Positions 44,901-53,950 of a DNA stretch of 64,000 bases are shown here, one piece after another. Origin of the DNA: Antedon mediterranea. Its lineage: Eukaryota; Echinodermata; Crinoidea; Comatulida; Antedonidae. Within the stretch, counting starts at the first letter, position 1, and each line of letters begins with the position of its first letter. The translations under genes and the position numbers were made by a program. The notes under the pieces were generated by a model. The model saw only the letters and a list, made by a program, of their open reading frames with translations. It had not been told where the DNA came from and searched no databases. The stretch is taken from positions 5,740,312 through 5,804,311 of the forward strand of contig NC_092675.1 of the NCBI RefSeq assembly GCF_964355755.1, given 5' to 3'.

Positions 44901-47900
44901 CTCTTTTACTTTACGTTTCTTTTTTTCTCTGTATACAGGATCACTTTGATATTTGTTTCCGATTTCATTTGTTTCTTCTGAATTATTTTTTTCTTCTCTT
45001 TCCCGTTTAATTCTCTGTCGATTCTTAGCACTTTCTTTTCTAATTCTATAAGATTGTTTTCGTTTTCTGCTCAATATTTTTACTCTGCTTTCTGAACAAG
45101 GTCTTTCAACAGTTTTACTCTGTTTGTGTTTTGGTTCTATATCTTCAAATGTGTCACAAGTTTCATTTCGCGTTTGCTTTCGTTTCTTTGTTGTAGAATT
45201 CTTTACAGAAAAATTCGCCTCTGTATTTGACAGTTTATTGTGGGATGTCACGTTCATATCAACTTTTCCTGTTGTTTCCTGAACATTATTTTGACTAACA
45301 TTGACAGATTCCACTACATTAAAATGCACATTCATGGTGTACAAAATATATATACCATTGTCAGTTGTAACATCATCTATTCTTCCCGGCTTTTTAGCAG
45401 AAAACAATTGCCACGTCAAAAGTTGATCATTAAATGAATAAATATCTGTATTAAGCAAGTTTGCCATTGCACTTATTTCAGTATTGGATGCCCACGTTCC
45501 ATTATCCATTACTCTTTTTTTTAACACATATTCCTTAACTGATCTATACTCGTGACTAAATGTATTAATAAACAAGTCACCAGTCTCCAATAAATGATTA
45601 GTAATTGCTCTTCTTAAAAGAAAATGATTATCTTCAGTACCAGAAATAATGTATGAAATTGCACGATAAAAACAATTACCATCACCTGTAATATTCGTAA
45701 TTTGAAGAGGATGTCCAATCTGACTAGCTCTGTTAATACCACAATTCATATCGGTATGTTCACAATGAATGCCTACTTCATTACACATGTTTTTCTTTTG
45801 TGCTTCTGAGATAGGAATAAATTTAAAATTCTCGTCAGGTCTTCTTTCATACTGAACATTAACAATTTCAATATCACTATCACTTTGCCATCCATTACTT
45901 GATGAGACATGACCTTCTTTATTATGTTTTTTGCCTTTAACGTTAGAATCAATATTCTTGTCTGGTAATCCTGTACTACATTTATATTGATAAGACGTAC
46001 TAGGTTCATCAACATCGACATTTCCAAAGTTGCTTTGTTCACAATTATCATCTAGCACAGAAGCGGAACATAACATCATAGACTTATTTTCAATATTTAC
46101 ACCAGTCAGTTCAAACTCGGTGTCATGTAAATTACAGTTCATTGACCTTGCTAATCTTATACAATAGTCGTACACACCTTGCCAAGATGTACTGTAAAGT
46201 AAAATACTCTTTCCATGCTCACTAACACGACCAAATCGATCTCTTGCATGTGGATCAAATATAAGGAAACCATTTACACGTTTAATAATAGAAAATGTGC
46301 TTCTGTTGAAATTCATAAAAAATGCATCATGTTGGTGTAATTCTTGTTCAAGAGCTTGGTTTAATGACAAGGCTCCATACTCAGCCATAAATTCGAGATT
46401 CCCATCTATTATGCCAAAAACTGATTCTTTGGGAGATATTACAAATGTGTTATCCAAGATATCCAATTCTTTCGGCAGTTCAGAAATCATTAAAAGGTCC
46501 TCGTGCATAGTGGAATCTTTCTGAATGTAACGGTACAACTCGTTTCCAAGAGTCAATATTGTATCAAGGTCTTTGGTGTAAAAATCATTTCCATTCCTCT
46601 TTGTAGAATAAAGAATAGCTACAAGACTATTTGCAACACACTGTTTACCACTTGCAAAGCCAAATCTATAATTCCCTTGATTAAAATTACCCTGTGCTAC
46701 AGTTATATTTTCATTACTATTATATACTTGTAATTCATTTATTGATTGTGTTTTCTGCCTTTTTCGTGTATTTTTTTGTTTTGGTACATCATCGATTATC
46801 AATTCTTCCGAAAAATTATTTTTTGTTAAAATTTCAATGTCCACATCGATAGTATGTTGGTCACATTTAGGTTTAGTATGGGACCTAATTTTTTTAGTCA
46901 TTGCTTTTTTGCATCCGTCATCAATTATGAATACTTCATTTTCCTCAAATTCACAACTTGCACATGTTTGATTTTTATGATCTGTACCATTACTATCAAT
47001 TATTCTACTTCTGTCATTTATTTTGCTATTATTTTGTGTTTTCGCATCTTCAGTCGCTGTGTTGTCGTTTTCTACAGTACATTCTATTTTAAAATCCTCG
47101 TCAGTTTTCGTTTCAGAATTGTCATTATTACCCATGTTCTTTATATCTTTGCCAAACCGTTCCATAGTATCGCAATCATTCTTTAAATTCACATTACCTT
47201 GTGCTTTTTTGTTATCAATCTTCTTAGTTTTGACAAAACGACCTTTGTTATTTCGTAAACGTTTCGAACCACCACCTGATTGTTGTTGTATTCCGTTTGT
47301 TACTTTTGTATTTTTCAAAACATCACACATAGGCCTACCACTGTCGTCAAATATTGTTTGTGAATTTCCCAATACATTCGTTTTAGAATTTTCTTTGTTG
47401 TATTCTCTGTAAGTATTTGTATTCATATTCCATTCCATTTTGTTATTATTTCGTCTTTCATAGAAATCTTTTACACCTTTGCCAATATATTTTACACCTG
47501 GTTCTAAACTTATACCATTTATAACGGGCTTTCTCCTTTTCTTATTTCCTCTATTTTTACATCTTTTTTTTTTGTTGTCGGTTCTTTTCTTTGATCTTAC
47601 TCTCATCCAATCACTACCAAGTAAATCTTCACTTCCTGTTTGTTGACATTTTAATTTGGCATTATTACAACGTTTTTCTTTATTTTTCGTTAATTCTGGA
47701 AAGTCTGCAGTGACAGATTCATCAGGTTCTAGAATCGTATATCTATTGAAATGACAGGGAATACCTATTTCACCCAACATGTTATTAACAAAATTACTAT
47801 TCCCACACATTGAACAAATCCAAATTACCCTGGAATTACATAGTTTGTCTTCAAAAACATCTCTTACACATTTCACATGAAAATATTGACTACAACAGTC

Positions 47901-48317
47901 ACATGTTATGCAATTGTCGTCTACTTTCACTTCAATATTACAGAAATCGCATGTATCATCAAACTCTGAAGTGACCTCTGTACCATAAGATAATATGTTT
48001 ATGATATCATCAATTATTCCTTTAAATTCAGTTGTATCTTTCATAAATTCACAATTGACATTACCTGTATCATCATTTCTGTCGTCTTTGACATTCTCAG
48101 TTGAACAGCATTCATCAAGTAGGTCCAAGATGTCATTAACAACTATTTTAAATTCTGCTGTCTTATCCATAACTCCATTATTAACATTACCAGTTGTATT
48201 GACAAAAATCTGCTTTTTACTTGTAACTTCTTTATTCACATTCTTACACAAATAAATTATCATTGTAAAGATAATCAACAAAAAGATACCAACTAATGTT
48301 ATGAATTCCATATCCAT
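38976..48317 (-). CDS. Helentron Rep-helicase polyprotein with PHD, protease-like, OTU and endonuclease domains
   Basis: One open frame of 3113 codons. In order: N-terminal hydrophobic helix (4-24); PHD-type Cys/His finger (about 120-172); lysine-rich NLS-like stretch (238-263); C76/USP-like papain-fold domain (about 540-740; GKQCVANSL, FDPHARD); OTU cysteine-protease domain (about 873-1003; GDGNCFYRAI ... HFNVV); basic 18-residue repeats (about 1250-1380); Cys-rich DUF6570-like segment (about 1436-1640); Helitron N-terminal/Rep region with FPVLFPTGQPT (1715), HUH motif PHVHMLVW (1928) and tyrosines in YACIIYVIGYMSK (2113); Pif1-like helicase with GGAGTGKS (2471), IIDEISM (2556), GDFYQLPP (2596), HKVQGLTM and YVALSRVTS (2820-2850); C-terminal EEP endonuclease-like domain (about 2895-3113; TETWL, GDFNEN). 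Rep nicks and joins single DNA strands and the helicase unwinds for rolling-circle transposition. OTU plus C-terminal endonuclease define Helentrons. The final SDH of the endonuclease reads SYH. Confidence 0.92.
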   Translation of the reverse strand: MDMEFITLVGIFLLIIFTMIIYLCKNVNKEVTSKKQIFVNTTGNVNNGVMDKTAEFKIVVNDILDLLDECCSTENVKDDRNDDTGNVNCEFMKDTTEFKGIIDDIINILSYGTEVTSEFDDTCDFCNIEVKVDDNCITCDCCSQYFHVKCVRDVFEDKLCNSRVIWICSMCGNSNFVNNMLGEIGIPCHFNRYTILEPDESVTADFPELTKNKEKRCNNAKLKCQQTGSEDLLGSDWMRVRSKKRTDNKKKRCKNRGNKKRRKPVINGISLEPGVKYIGKGVKDFYERRNNNKMEWNMNTNTYREYNKENSKTNVLGNSQTIFDDSGRPMCDVLKNTKVTNGIQQQSGGGSKRLRNNKGRFVKTKKIDNKKAQGNVNLKNDCDTMERFGKDIKNMGNNDNSETKTDEDFKIECTVENDNTATEDAKTQNNSKINDRSRIIDSNGTDHKNQTCASCEFEENEVFIIDDGCKKAMTKKIRSHTKPKCDQHTIDVDIEILTKNNFSEELIIDDVPKQKNTRKRQKTQSINELQVYNSNENITVAQGNFNQGNYRFGFASGKQCVANSLVAILYSTKRNGNDFYTKDLDTILTLGNELYRYIQKDSTMHEDLLMISELPKELDILDNTFVISPKESVFGIIDGNLEFMAEYGALSLNQALEQELHQHDAFFMNFNRSTFSIIKRVNGFLIFDPHARDRFGRVSEHGKSILLYSTSWQGVYDYCIRLARSMNCNLHDTEFELTGVNIENKSMMLCSASVLDDNCEQSNFGNVDVDEPSTSYQYKCSTGLPDKNIDSNVKGKKHNKEGHVSSSNGWQSDSDIEIVNVQYERRPDENFKFIPISEAQKKNMCNEVGIHCEHTDMNCGINRASQIGHPLQITNITGDGNCFYRAISYIISGTEDNHFLLRRAITNHLLETGDLFINTFSHEYRSVKEYVLKKRVMDNGTWASNTEISAMANLLNTDIYSFNDQLLTWQLFSAKKPGRIDDVTTDNGIYILYTMNVHFNVVESVNVSQNNVQETTGKVDMNVTSHNKLSNTEANFSVKNSTTKKRKQTRNETCDTFEDIEPKHKQSKTVERPCSESRVKILSRKRKQSYRIRKESAKNRQRIKREREEKNNSEETNEIGNKYQSDPVYREKKKRKVKEAQKMKYCDDDDYKFQKSKDNRKRQYKMYRCDPEYNGKVRNKARHNYNINLHYRTTKKATNLLNYKFNEKYRQNLKETKKNRYNNDTIFRHKTRQNNNQRNKEKYHNDLTFQQNLKQKLAEKYCNNSKFRENVTQKLAEKYRSNLKFRQNCKQKLAEKYRNNLKFRQNCKQKLAEKYRSNFKFRQNCKQKLVEKYRSNLKFRQNCKDKLAEKYRSNLKFRQNCKQKLAEKYRGNLKFRQRCKQKCKQRFTEKYHGDEGFRNKIMNKNMKNREKIKTENTNFEIVLENFRRTVSRGPEYVCCVCFKLLFKDQVMKCIKAKYKNKACINEKYLHLCNNECNKPCQFVESPRCRLWICFTCHRKMLNGKVPAEANSNNLQLHDIPPELRCLNNLEQHLIGLNIPFMKLMNLPKGGQHGVHGPVVCVPSNTIETVKMLPRPQVDDQLISVKLKRKLSYKGYYKYKFVNTANVIQALKYLQDHNKCYFDIAINEEWHNYLSEDNIERETTNENENNEEEEKEEEIEDRLCGATFDTSLQPVDRRQNLVDEYFNDIICCAPCENNSPIALLSNKSNEAKSFPVLFPTGQPTFHDTRDVKITLGRYFHNRLMHIDNRFAQNTEFIFYAQSLYELQQILSSISIALRKGSSKKDDFSKVTVSDLKNVTKIQEILKSDRGYKFLKQIRGTPPYWQATQKDIIAMVRQIGKPTFFLSFSSADFRWKEIMTTLLSQSGDQRNIEELEWADKCNLLKSNPVTVARMFDKRFHTFLKNVILSEAQPIGKVVDYFYRIEFQMRGSPHVHMLVWVENAPIFGTDKDNEVINFVDKYISCAVPCETVDRELNEIVKSVQIHSKRHSKSCKKKGTNCRFNFPRQPSGNTFVMRPTIVDKDNDDNDDNKQAMELLTSVKDAVTNEETYKNAIELFQSLGITQSAFEKANNCVATEEKIVIKRNPQDVWVNQYNPSLLRAWNANMDIQYITNVYACIIYVIGYMSKSEREMGLLLNHAASEVKEGNEDARQSLRKLGNVYMNNREVSAQESIYRVCSLRLKECSRKVEFIPVGPNPVRMSLPLSVIKNKEDDDVSAWLPNKIDKYKARPNSSEFNKMCLAKFCSEYRILSSSEMKGNKQKNNVFQLKKQLGFIQKRTRTSNAIVRYPRFPMDTAPEKYFLSILQLFLPFRKDEQLKPPNFETYEQFHEEGCVKLCDCQLQTVKSIVHGNMEQYEKSADDVEEAQECLSKFGPQEDAWSLLCPESEKERLDNPKPNVEVDDEEDEFFIPDFGIQKNHTSKVESNSSNIPRPELNKMIRSLNEKQQHIFYKTRQWCLDKANGKKPEAFYTFITGGAGTGKSHLVNCIYNEATRILGKIMENPDDLSILKLAPTGIAAYNIKGQTIHSALSIPINISLPYQPLGEEKISALRNQLCQLQIVIIDEISMVNQRLLWYIHGRLRQIKQVRNDSPFGNISVIAVGDFYQLPPVMGSSLYKDTLESSLWLDNFKQVQLDQIMRQKEDKEFALLLNKLRTKEKHDCLSDNDLFVLKSRETGEECEDAVHIYPRNKQVDEWNKKMLHKTCTDIVCIEAEDSVVNAKKQSKICDKPRNSRQTSLLNYLWIALNARVMLIKNVDVKKGLTNGCMGHVYEIVKPNNNAKPVTIKVKFDNNSIGVQAIEMFKESMGNKYSRKQFPLKLAYACTVHKVQGLTMNEAVVCLNSTFAPGQAYVALSRVTSISGLTIEHLNPNLIYCDPNIKKCLNNMDSYVQCEKQGHDSDSKFSIMLHNIQGLKQHFADLQCNDLFMNSSIICLTETWLNKDDDVFEVNIEPYKLYHQTRYDSYSNRNDLSSKMKNQAHGGVAVYTKNKFSSRLNIPNYDIEAVSFLITSPISVSVSVIYRPPSYDINQFCQNLRNYLEELQKVSTKCIVMGDFNENLFKQSSRVNNLMSENEYRQHVTCSTTENNTLIDHVYSKGLDSVQAEVIPIYYSYHEAIQIKF
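44180..44600 (-). repeat. 54-bp in-frame coding minisatellite in the Helentron gene
   Basis: About seven to eight copies of an 18-codon unit with consensus EKYRSNLKFRQNCKQKLA lie side by side, with looser relatives extending to about 44,900 (KYRQNLKETKKNRYNN and others). The protein segment is strongly basic and probably helical, suiting nucleic-acid binding. Near-identical adjacent units show recent expansion by slippage or unequal exchange. Confidence 0.85.
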
Positions 48318-48877
48318 TATTCAAAATTTGTATAAGAAACAAACCTACAAATTTCTTCAAATTAATAAACTTTGTATTCTGCAATTCCAATGAATATTAC
48401 AATTAAGTTCTTTTTATCAATTCAAGAAATCCTTGCTAAAACAAAATAAATTATTAAAATTCCAAAAACAATTCAATTATATATTGTCTTTTGTTTCTAT
48501 GATTTTTAATTTTTGTCCTAATTTTTTTTCTTTTAATATATTTTTTTTTTGTCTGCTTTTTTTTCAATAGTTCAATTATACAATTTCACTGAATAAAAAA
48601 ATTAGCTTCTGCTTAATATTGGCTTAATGAAATACTATTTAATATTATTATAAATATTATTTTAAACTTCTCTTTAATACTTGGTTGTGCTAAATAGTTT
48701 CAGATTCTAATTTTTATTCTTTTTACAATTCTACTTAATAACAGATTCAAATAAAAGTGATCTTTAAATCTTCTTTAATTAATTCTTTTGTAATAAACTC
48801 TGTTTAATATTTATTTCTTTATAATAAGCTTCTGTTTTATTCTTCAAACTTTTGTTTGTATAATCAAACTTTAACTT

Positions 48878-49237
48878 TACACTTTTGCTTTTGCAAAAAT
48901 GGTTTTGTAATAAACTTTTGTTTATTAGTTGTTTCCTTGTGATTAACTTCTGTTATCTTCAAGGTTTTACACTTTTGCTTTTGCAAAAATGGTTTTGTAA
49001 TAAACTTTTGTTTATTGGTTGTTTCCTTGTGATTAACTTCTGTTATCTTCAAGGTTTGACACTTTTGCTTTTGCAAAAATGGTTTTGTAATAAACTTTTG
49101 TTTATTAGTTGTTTCCTTGTGATTAACTTTTGTTATCTTCAAGGTTTTACACTTTTGCTTTTGCAAAAATGGTTTGTAATAAACTTTTGTTTATTAGTTT
49201 TTTCCTTGTGATAAACTTCTGTTTACTTCAAGGTTTT
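48878..49237 (-). repeat. Four tandem 90-bp repeats
   Basis: Units start at 48878, 48968, 49058 and 49148, exactly 90 bp apart, with words TTTTGCTTTTGCAAAAATGG, TAATAAACTTTTGTTTATT and CCTTGTGATTAACTTCTG. Because 90 is a multiple of three and the unit lacks stops in some frames, both strands stay open for about 100 codons (minus-strand unit NHKETTNKQKFITKPFLQKQ). I read those frames as by-products of the repeat, not as genes. Confidence 0.85.
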
Positions 49238-49320
49238 ACTGAATGTTTCAAAGATACTTTTAAAAAATGTTTAAAAAGAAATTGTGCATAAATATTAAAA
49301 TTCGGTAACCCCTCGTAGAA

Positions 49321-49374
49321 ACTCTCTTTGGAGAGTGGATCTTTTTCTAAAGACCCGGATCTCTTCTGAGATCC
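49321..49374. other. Pair of short perfect hairpins
   Basis: ACTCTC-TTTG-GAGAGT at 49321-49336 and GGATCTC-TTCT-GAGATCC at 49357-49374, separated by 20 nt, lie just downstream (minus strand) of the inferred splice acceptor at 49399. TTTATATAA next to them (about 49380-49388) resembles a TATA box on either strand. A role in transcription, RNA structure or element ends is possible. Confidence 0.5.
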
Positions 49375-49959
49375 AGTGGGTTTATATAAGACAGTCACCT
49401 ACAATAAAAGAAAAAAAAAAGAGTTAGTTATTAATTTTAAGATACACTGTACAGTACTAAGAATTACAGTCAAACAATTATAAATTGAATCAGTAGATAA
49501 ATCAGTGTTTTTACAAATACCTAAATAATAATATACACATCCCCCCTGTGGAATGTAACATGATCTATTGGGCCTAGCAAAACAAATTAGGACCAACTCA
49601 TTACTAAATTCAGGATAGACCCATTTTATAAAATTGCAAATTTATGTCTGGAGAAACTGACCACCACATTTATGTTAAAAAGGATGATTGTCCCAAATTT
49701 TGAAGTAAATTGTGATAATATATTTGTGACTTTGGTTTATACAATATAAATAAATCACTATAGAAGATATTTTGACCTAAAAATATGTCAAAACTTCATT
49801 ACATGGAATGTGTCGGAAACAAATTCTTTCATAACAATTTCACCTTCAAAATTAATCTGAAAATAGGTTTAATTATTCAATGTTCTAATAAAATAGAATT
49901 TTATACACAAACATATTTGGTCACTCAGTATAGTCAATTTACAAACAACACATGTTTAT

Positions 49960-52900
49960 CAATTATTGGAGGGCATAAAGTAAGGAAAATATGTTTTTTC
50001 CGTTTTACAGATAATTTTCTAATACTCACAGCTGTAACTGGCACTGTATATTTTCTGTACAACTACAATCTAAAAAATAAAAGGAAAATCATTAATAATG
50101 GCAATAAACAACATTAACACTTTTTCAAAATCAACATGCTTCTTAATCAATGTCTGAAAAATTAAGAAATTTTCTCAAAATGAATTTGGGTATTAGACAG
50201 CTGGTTAGGGCCTACATGTTGTCTCAATGCTAATTTCATTTAATATTTTATTCACAAACCATAAAATCTGAATTATGTAAATGTTTCATAATAGAACATG
50301 CCTACAAAATAACAGGCAACGGTTCACAAAGTAAAGAAAATATGTTTTATCCGTTTAACAGATAATCTACTAATACTCACAGCTGTAGCTGACACTGTAT
50401 ATGTTCTACAATCTAAAAAAAAAAACAAGGAAAAACATTAATAATTGGCAATAAACAACATTAACACTTTTTCCAAATCAACATGCTTTTTAATCAATGT
50501 CTGAAAAATTAAGAAATTCCTCAAAATGACTTTGGGTATGAGACAGCTGGTTAGGCCTACATGTTGTCTTAATGCTAATTTCATTTAATATTTTATTCAC
50601 AAACCATAAAATCTGAATGATGTAAATGTTACATAATAGAAAATGCCTACAAAATAACAGGCAACGGTTCACAAAGTAAAGAAAATATGTTTTCTCCGTT
50701 TAACAGATAATCTACTAATACTCACAGCTGTAGCTGACACTGTATATTTTCTACAATCTAAAAAAACAAAACAAGGAAAAACATCAATAATTGGCAATAA
50801 ACAACATTAACACTTTTTCCAAATCAACATGCTTCTTAATCGAGGTCTGAAAAATTAAGAAATTTCCTTAAAATGACTTTAGGTATGGGACGGCTGGTTA
50901 GGGCCTACATGTTGTCTCAATGCTAGTTTAATTTAATATTTTATTCACAAACCATAAAATCTGAATTATGTAAATGTTTCATAATAGAAAATGCCTACAA
51001 AATAACAGGCAACTGTTCACAAAGTAAGGAAAATATGTTTTCTCCGTTTAACAGATAACCTACTAATACTCACAGCTGTAGCTAACACTGTATATTTTCT
51101 ACAATCTAAAAACAACAAGGAAAAACATTGATAATGGCAAAAAAACAACATTAACCCTTTTGTTAAATCAACATGCTTCTTAATCAATGTCTGAAAAATT
51201 AAGAAATTTCCTCAAAATAACTTTGGGTATGGGCCAGATAATTGGGGTCTACATGTTGTCTCAAAACTACTTTCATTTAATATCTTATTCACAAACCATA
51301 AAATCTGAATTATGTAAATGTTTCATAATATAAAATGCCTACAAAATAACAGGCAACAGTTCACAAAGTAAGGAAAATATGTTTTCTCCGTTTAACAGAT
51401 AATCTACTAATACTCACAGCTGTAGCTGAAACTGTTAATTTTCTACAATCTAAAAAAAACAAGGAAAAACATTAATAATGGCAATAAACAACATTAACAC
51501 TTTTTCCAAATCAACATGCTTCTTAATCAATGTCTGAAAAATTAGGAAATTTCCTCAAAATGACTTTGGGTATGGGCCGGCTGATTGCGGCCTACATGTT
51601 GTCTCAATGGTAATTTCATTTAATTGTTTGATCACAAACAATAAAATCTGAATTACGTAAATGTTTCATAATAGAAAATGTCTACAAAATAACAGGCAAC
51701 AGTTCACAAAGTAAGGAAAATATGTTTTCTCCGTTTAACAGATAATCTACTGATACTCACAGCTATAGCTGAAACTGTATATTTTCTACAATCTAAAAAA
51801 AAACAAGGAAAAACATTGATAATGGCAATAAACAACATTATCACTTTTTCCAAATCAACAAGCTTCTTAATCAATGTCTGAAAAATTAAGAAATTTCCTC
51901 AAAATGACTTTGGGTATGGGTCGGCTAATTGGGGCCTACATGTTGTCTCAATGCTAATTTCATTTAATATTTTATTCACAAACCATAAAATCTGAATGAT
52001 GTAAATGTTTCATAATAGAAAATGCCTACAAAATAACAGGCAACAGTTCACAAAGTAAGGAAAATATTTTTTCTCTGTTTAGCAGATAATCTACTAATAC
52101 TCACAGCTGTAGCTGACACTGTATATTTTCTACAATCTAAAAAAAAAACAAGGAAAAACATTAATAATTGGCAATAAACAACATTAACACTTTTTCCAAA
52201 TCAACATGCTTCTTAATCGAGGTCTGAAAAATTTAGAAATTCCTCAAAATGACTTTGGGTATGAGACAGCTGGTTAGGGCCTACATGTTTTCTCAATGCT
52301 AATTTCATTTAATATTTTATTCACAAACCATAAAATCTGAATGCTGTAAATGTTTCATAATAGAAAATGCCTACAAAATAACAGGCAACTGTTCACAAAG
52401 TAAGGAAAATATGTTTTCTCCGTTTAACAGATAATCTACTAATACTCACAGCTATAGCTAACACTGTATATTTTCTATAATCTAAAAACAACAAGAAAAA
52501 ACATTGATAATGGCAATAAACAACATTAACCCTTTTGCTAAATCAACATGCTTCTAATCAATGTCTGAAAAATTAAGAAATTTTCTCAAAATAACTTTGG
52601 GTATGGGCCGGCTGATTGGGGTCTACATGTTGTCTCAATACTAATTAAATTTAATATCTTATTCACAAACCATAAAATCTGAATTATGTAAATGTTTCAT
52701 AATATAAAATGCCTACAAAATAACAGGCAACAGTTCACAAAGTAAGGAAAATATGTTTTCTCCGTTTAACAGATAATCTACTAATACTCACAGCTGTAGC
52801 TGAAACTGTTAATTTTCTACAATCTAAAAAAAACAAGAAAAACATTGATAATGGCAATAAACAACATTAACACTTTTTCCAAATCAACATGCTTCTTAAT

Positions 52901-53950
52901 CGAGGTCTGAAAAATTAAGAAATTCCTCAAAATGACTTTGGGTATGAGACAGCTGGTTACGGCCTACATGTTGTCTCAATGCTAATTTCATTTATTATTT
53001 TATTCACAAACCATAAAATCTGAATGCTGTAAATGTTTCATAATAGAAAATGCCTACAAAATAACAGGCAACTGTTCACAAAGTAAGAAAAATATGTTTT
53101 CTCAATTTAACAGATAATCTACTAATACTCACAGCTGTAGCTAACACTGTATATTTTCTACAATCTAAAAACAACAAGGAAAACATTGATAATGGCAATA
53201 AACAACATTAACCCTTTTTCCAAATCAACATGCTTCTTAATTAATGTCTGAAAAATTAGGAAATTTCCTCAAAATGACTTTGGGTATGGGCCGGCTGATT
53301 AGGGCAAGCAACAGTTCACAAAGTAAGGAAAATATGTTTTCTCCATTTAACAGATAATCTACTAATACTCACAGCTGTAGCTGAAACTGTTAATTTTCTA
53401 CAATCTAAAAAAAACAAGGAAAAACATTGATAATGGCGATAAACAACATTAACACTTTTTCCAAATCAACAAGCTTCTTAATCAATGTCTGAAAAATTAA
53501 GAAATTTCCTCAAAATAACTTTGGGTATGGGCCGGCTGATTGGGGTCTACATGTTGTCTCAATACTACGTTCATTTAATATCTTATTCACAAACCATAAA
53601 ATCTGAATTATTTAAATGTTTCATAATATAAAATGCCTACAAAATAACAGGCAACAGTTCACAAAGCAAGGAAAATATGTTTTCTCCGTTTAACAAATAA
53701 TCTACTGATACTCACAGCTGTAGCTGAAACTGTATATTTTCTACAATCTAAAAAAAACAAGGAAAAACATTGATAATGGTAATAAACAACATTAACACTT
53801 TTTCCAAATCACCAAGCTTCTTAATCAATGTCTGAAAAATTAAGAAATTTCCTCAAAATAACTTATTTTATTCACAAACAATAAAATCTGAATTATGTAA
53901 ATGTTTCATAATAGAAAATGCCTACAAAATAACAGGCAACAGTTCACTCC
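49960..53950 (-). repeat. 12-unit ~345-bp tandem array with splice-site-like mini-exons
   Basis: Twelve units repeat every 341-351 bp, one shortened to 240 bp. On the minus strand each has a pyrimidine-rich tract ending TTTTAG, then a 32-nt segment (40 nt in the copy nearest the gene) starting ATTGTAG and ending CAGCT, then GTGAGTATTAG. Segments lie at 50030-50069, 50381-50412, 50726-50757, 51074-51105, 51418-51449, 51761-51792, 52105-52136, 52450-52481, 52792-52823, 53133-53164, 53373-53404 and 53716-53747. GTGAGT is kept in all twelve. The array lies upstream of the Helentron gene on its own strand. 49,400-49,960 is diverged AT-rich sequence with no separate feature. Confidence 0.85.

Larger units (their letters stand above)
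48318..49398 (-). other. Inferred 5'-untranslated terminal exon of the Helentron transcript
   Basis: On the minus strand, TAACTAAC, then a pyrimidine tract (TCTTTTTTTTTTCTTTTATT) and GTAG end at 49399, a textbook branch point and 3' splice site. Everything from 49398 to the ATG at 48317 could be the leader part of the exon that carries the big gene. It is very AT-rich and contains the 90-bp repeats and two hairpins. Transcript data would be needed to confirm it. Confidence 0.4.

Noticed and set aside
40133-47412. Many + strand frames of 60-129 codons opposite the Helentron gene
   Set aside because: They are antisense shadows of a 9.3-kb AT-rich coding frame with no independent signals.
48864-49211. 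100-108 codon frames on both strands over the 90-bp repeats
   Set aside because: The period is a multiple of three, so open frames are forced by the repeat. Both strands are open equally and no domain is recognisable.
49960-53950. CRISPR-like regular array
   Set aside because: Whole ~345-bp units are similar throughout, with no short repeat alternating with unique spacers, and no cas genes; the context is eukaryotic.
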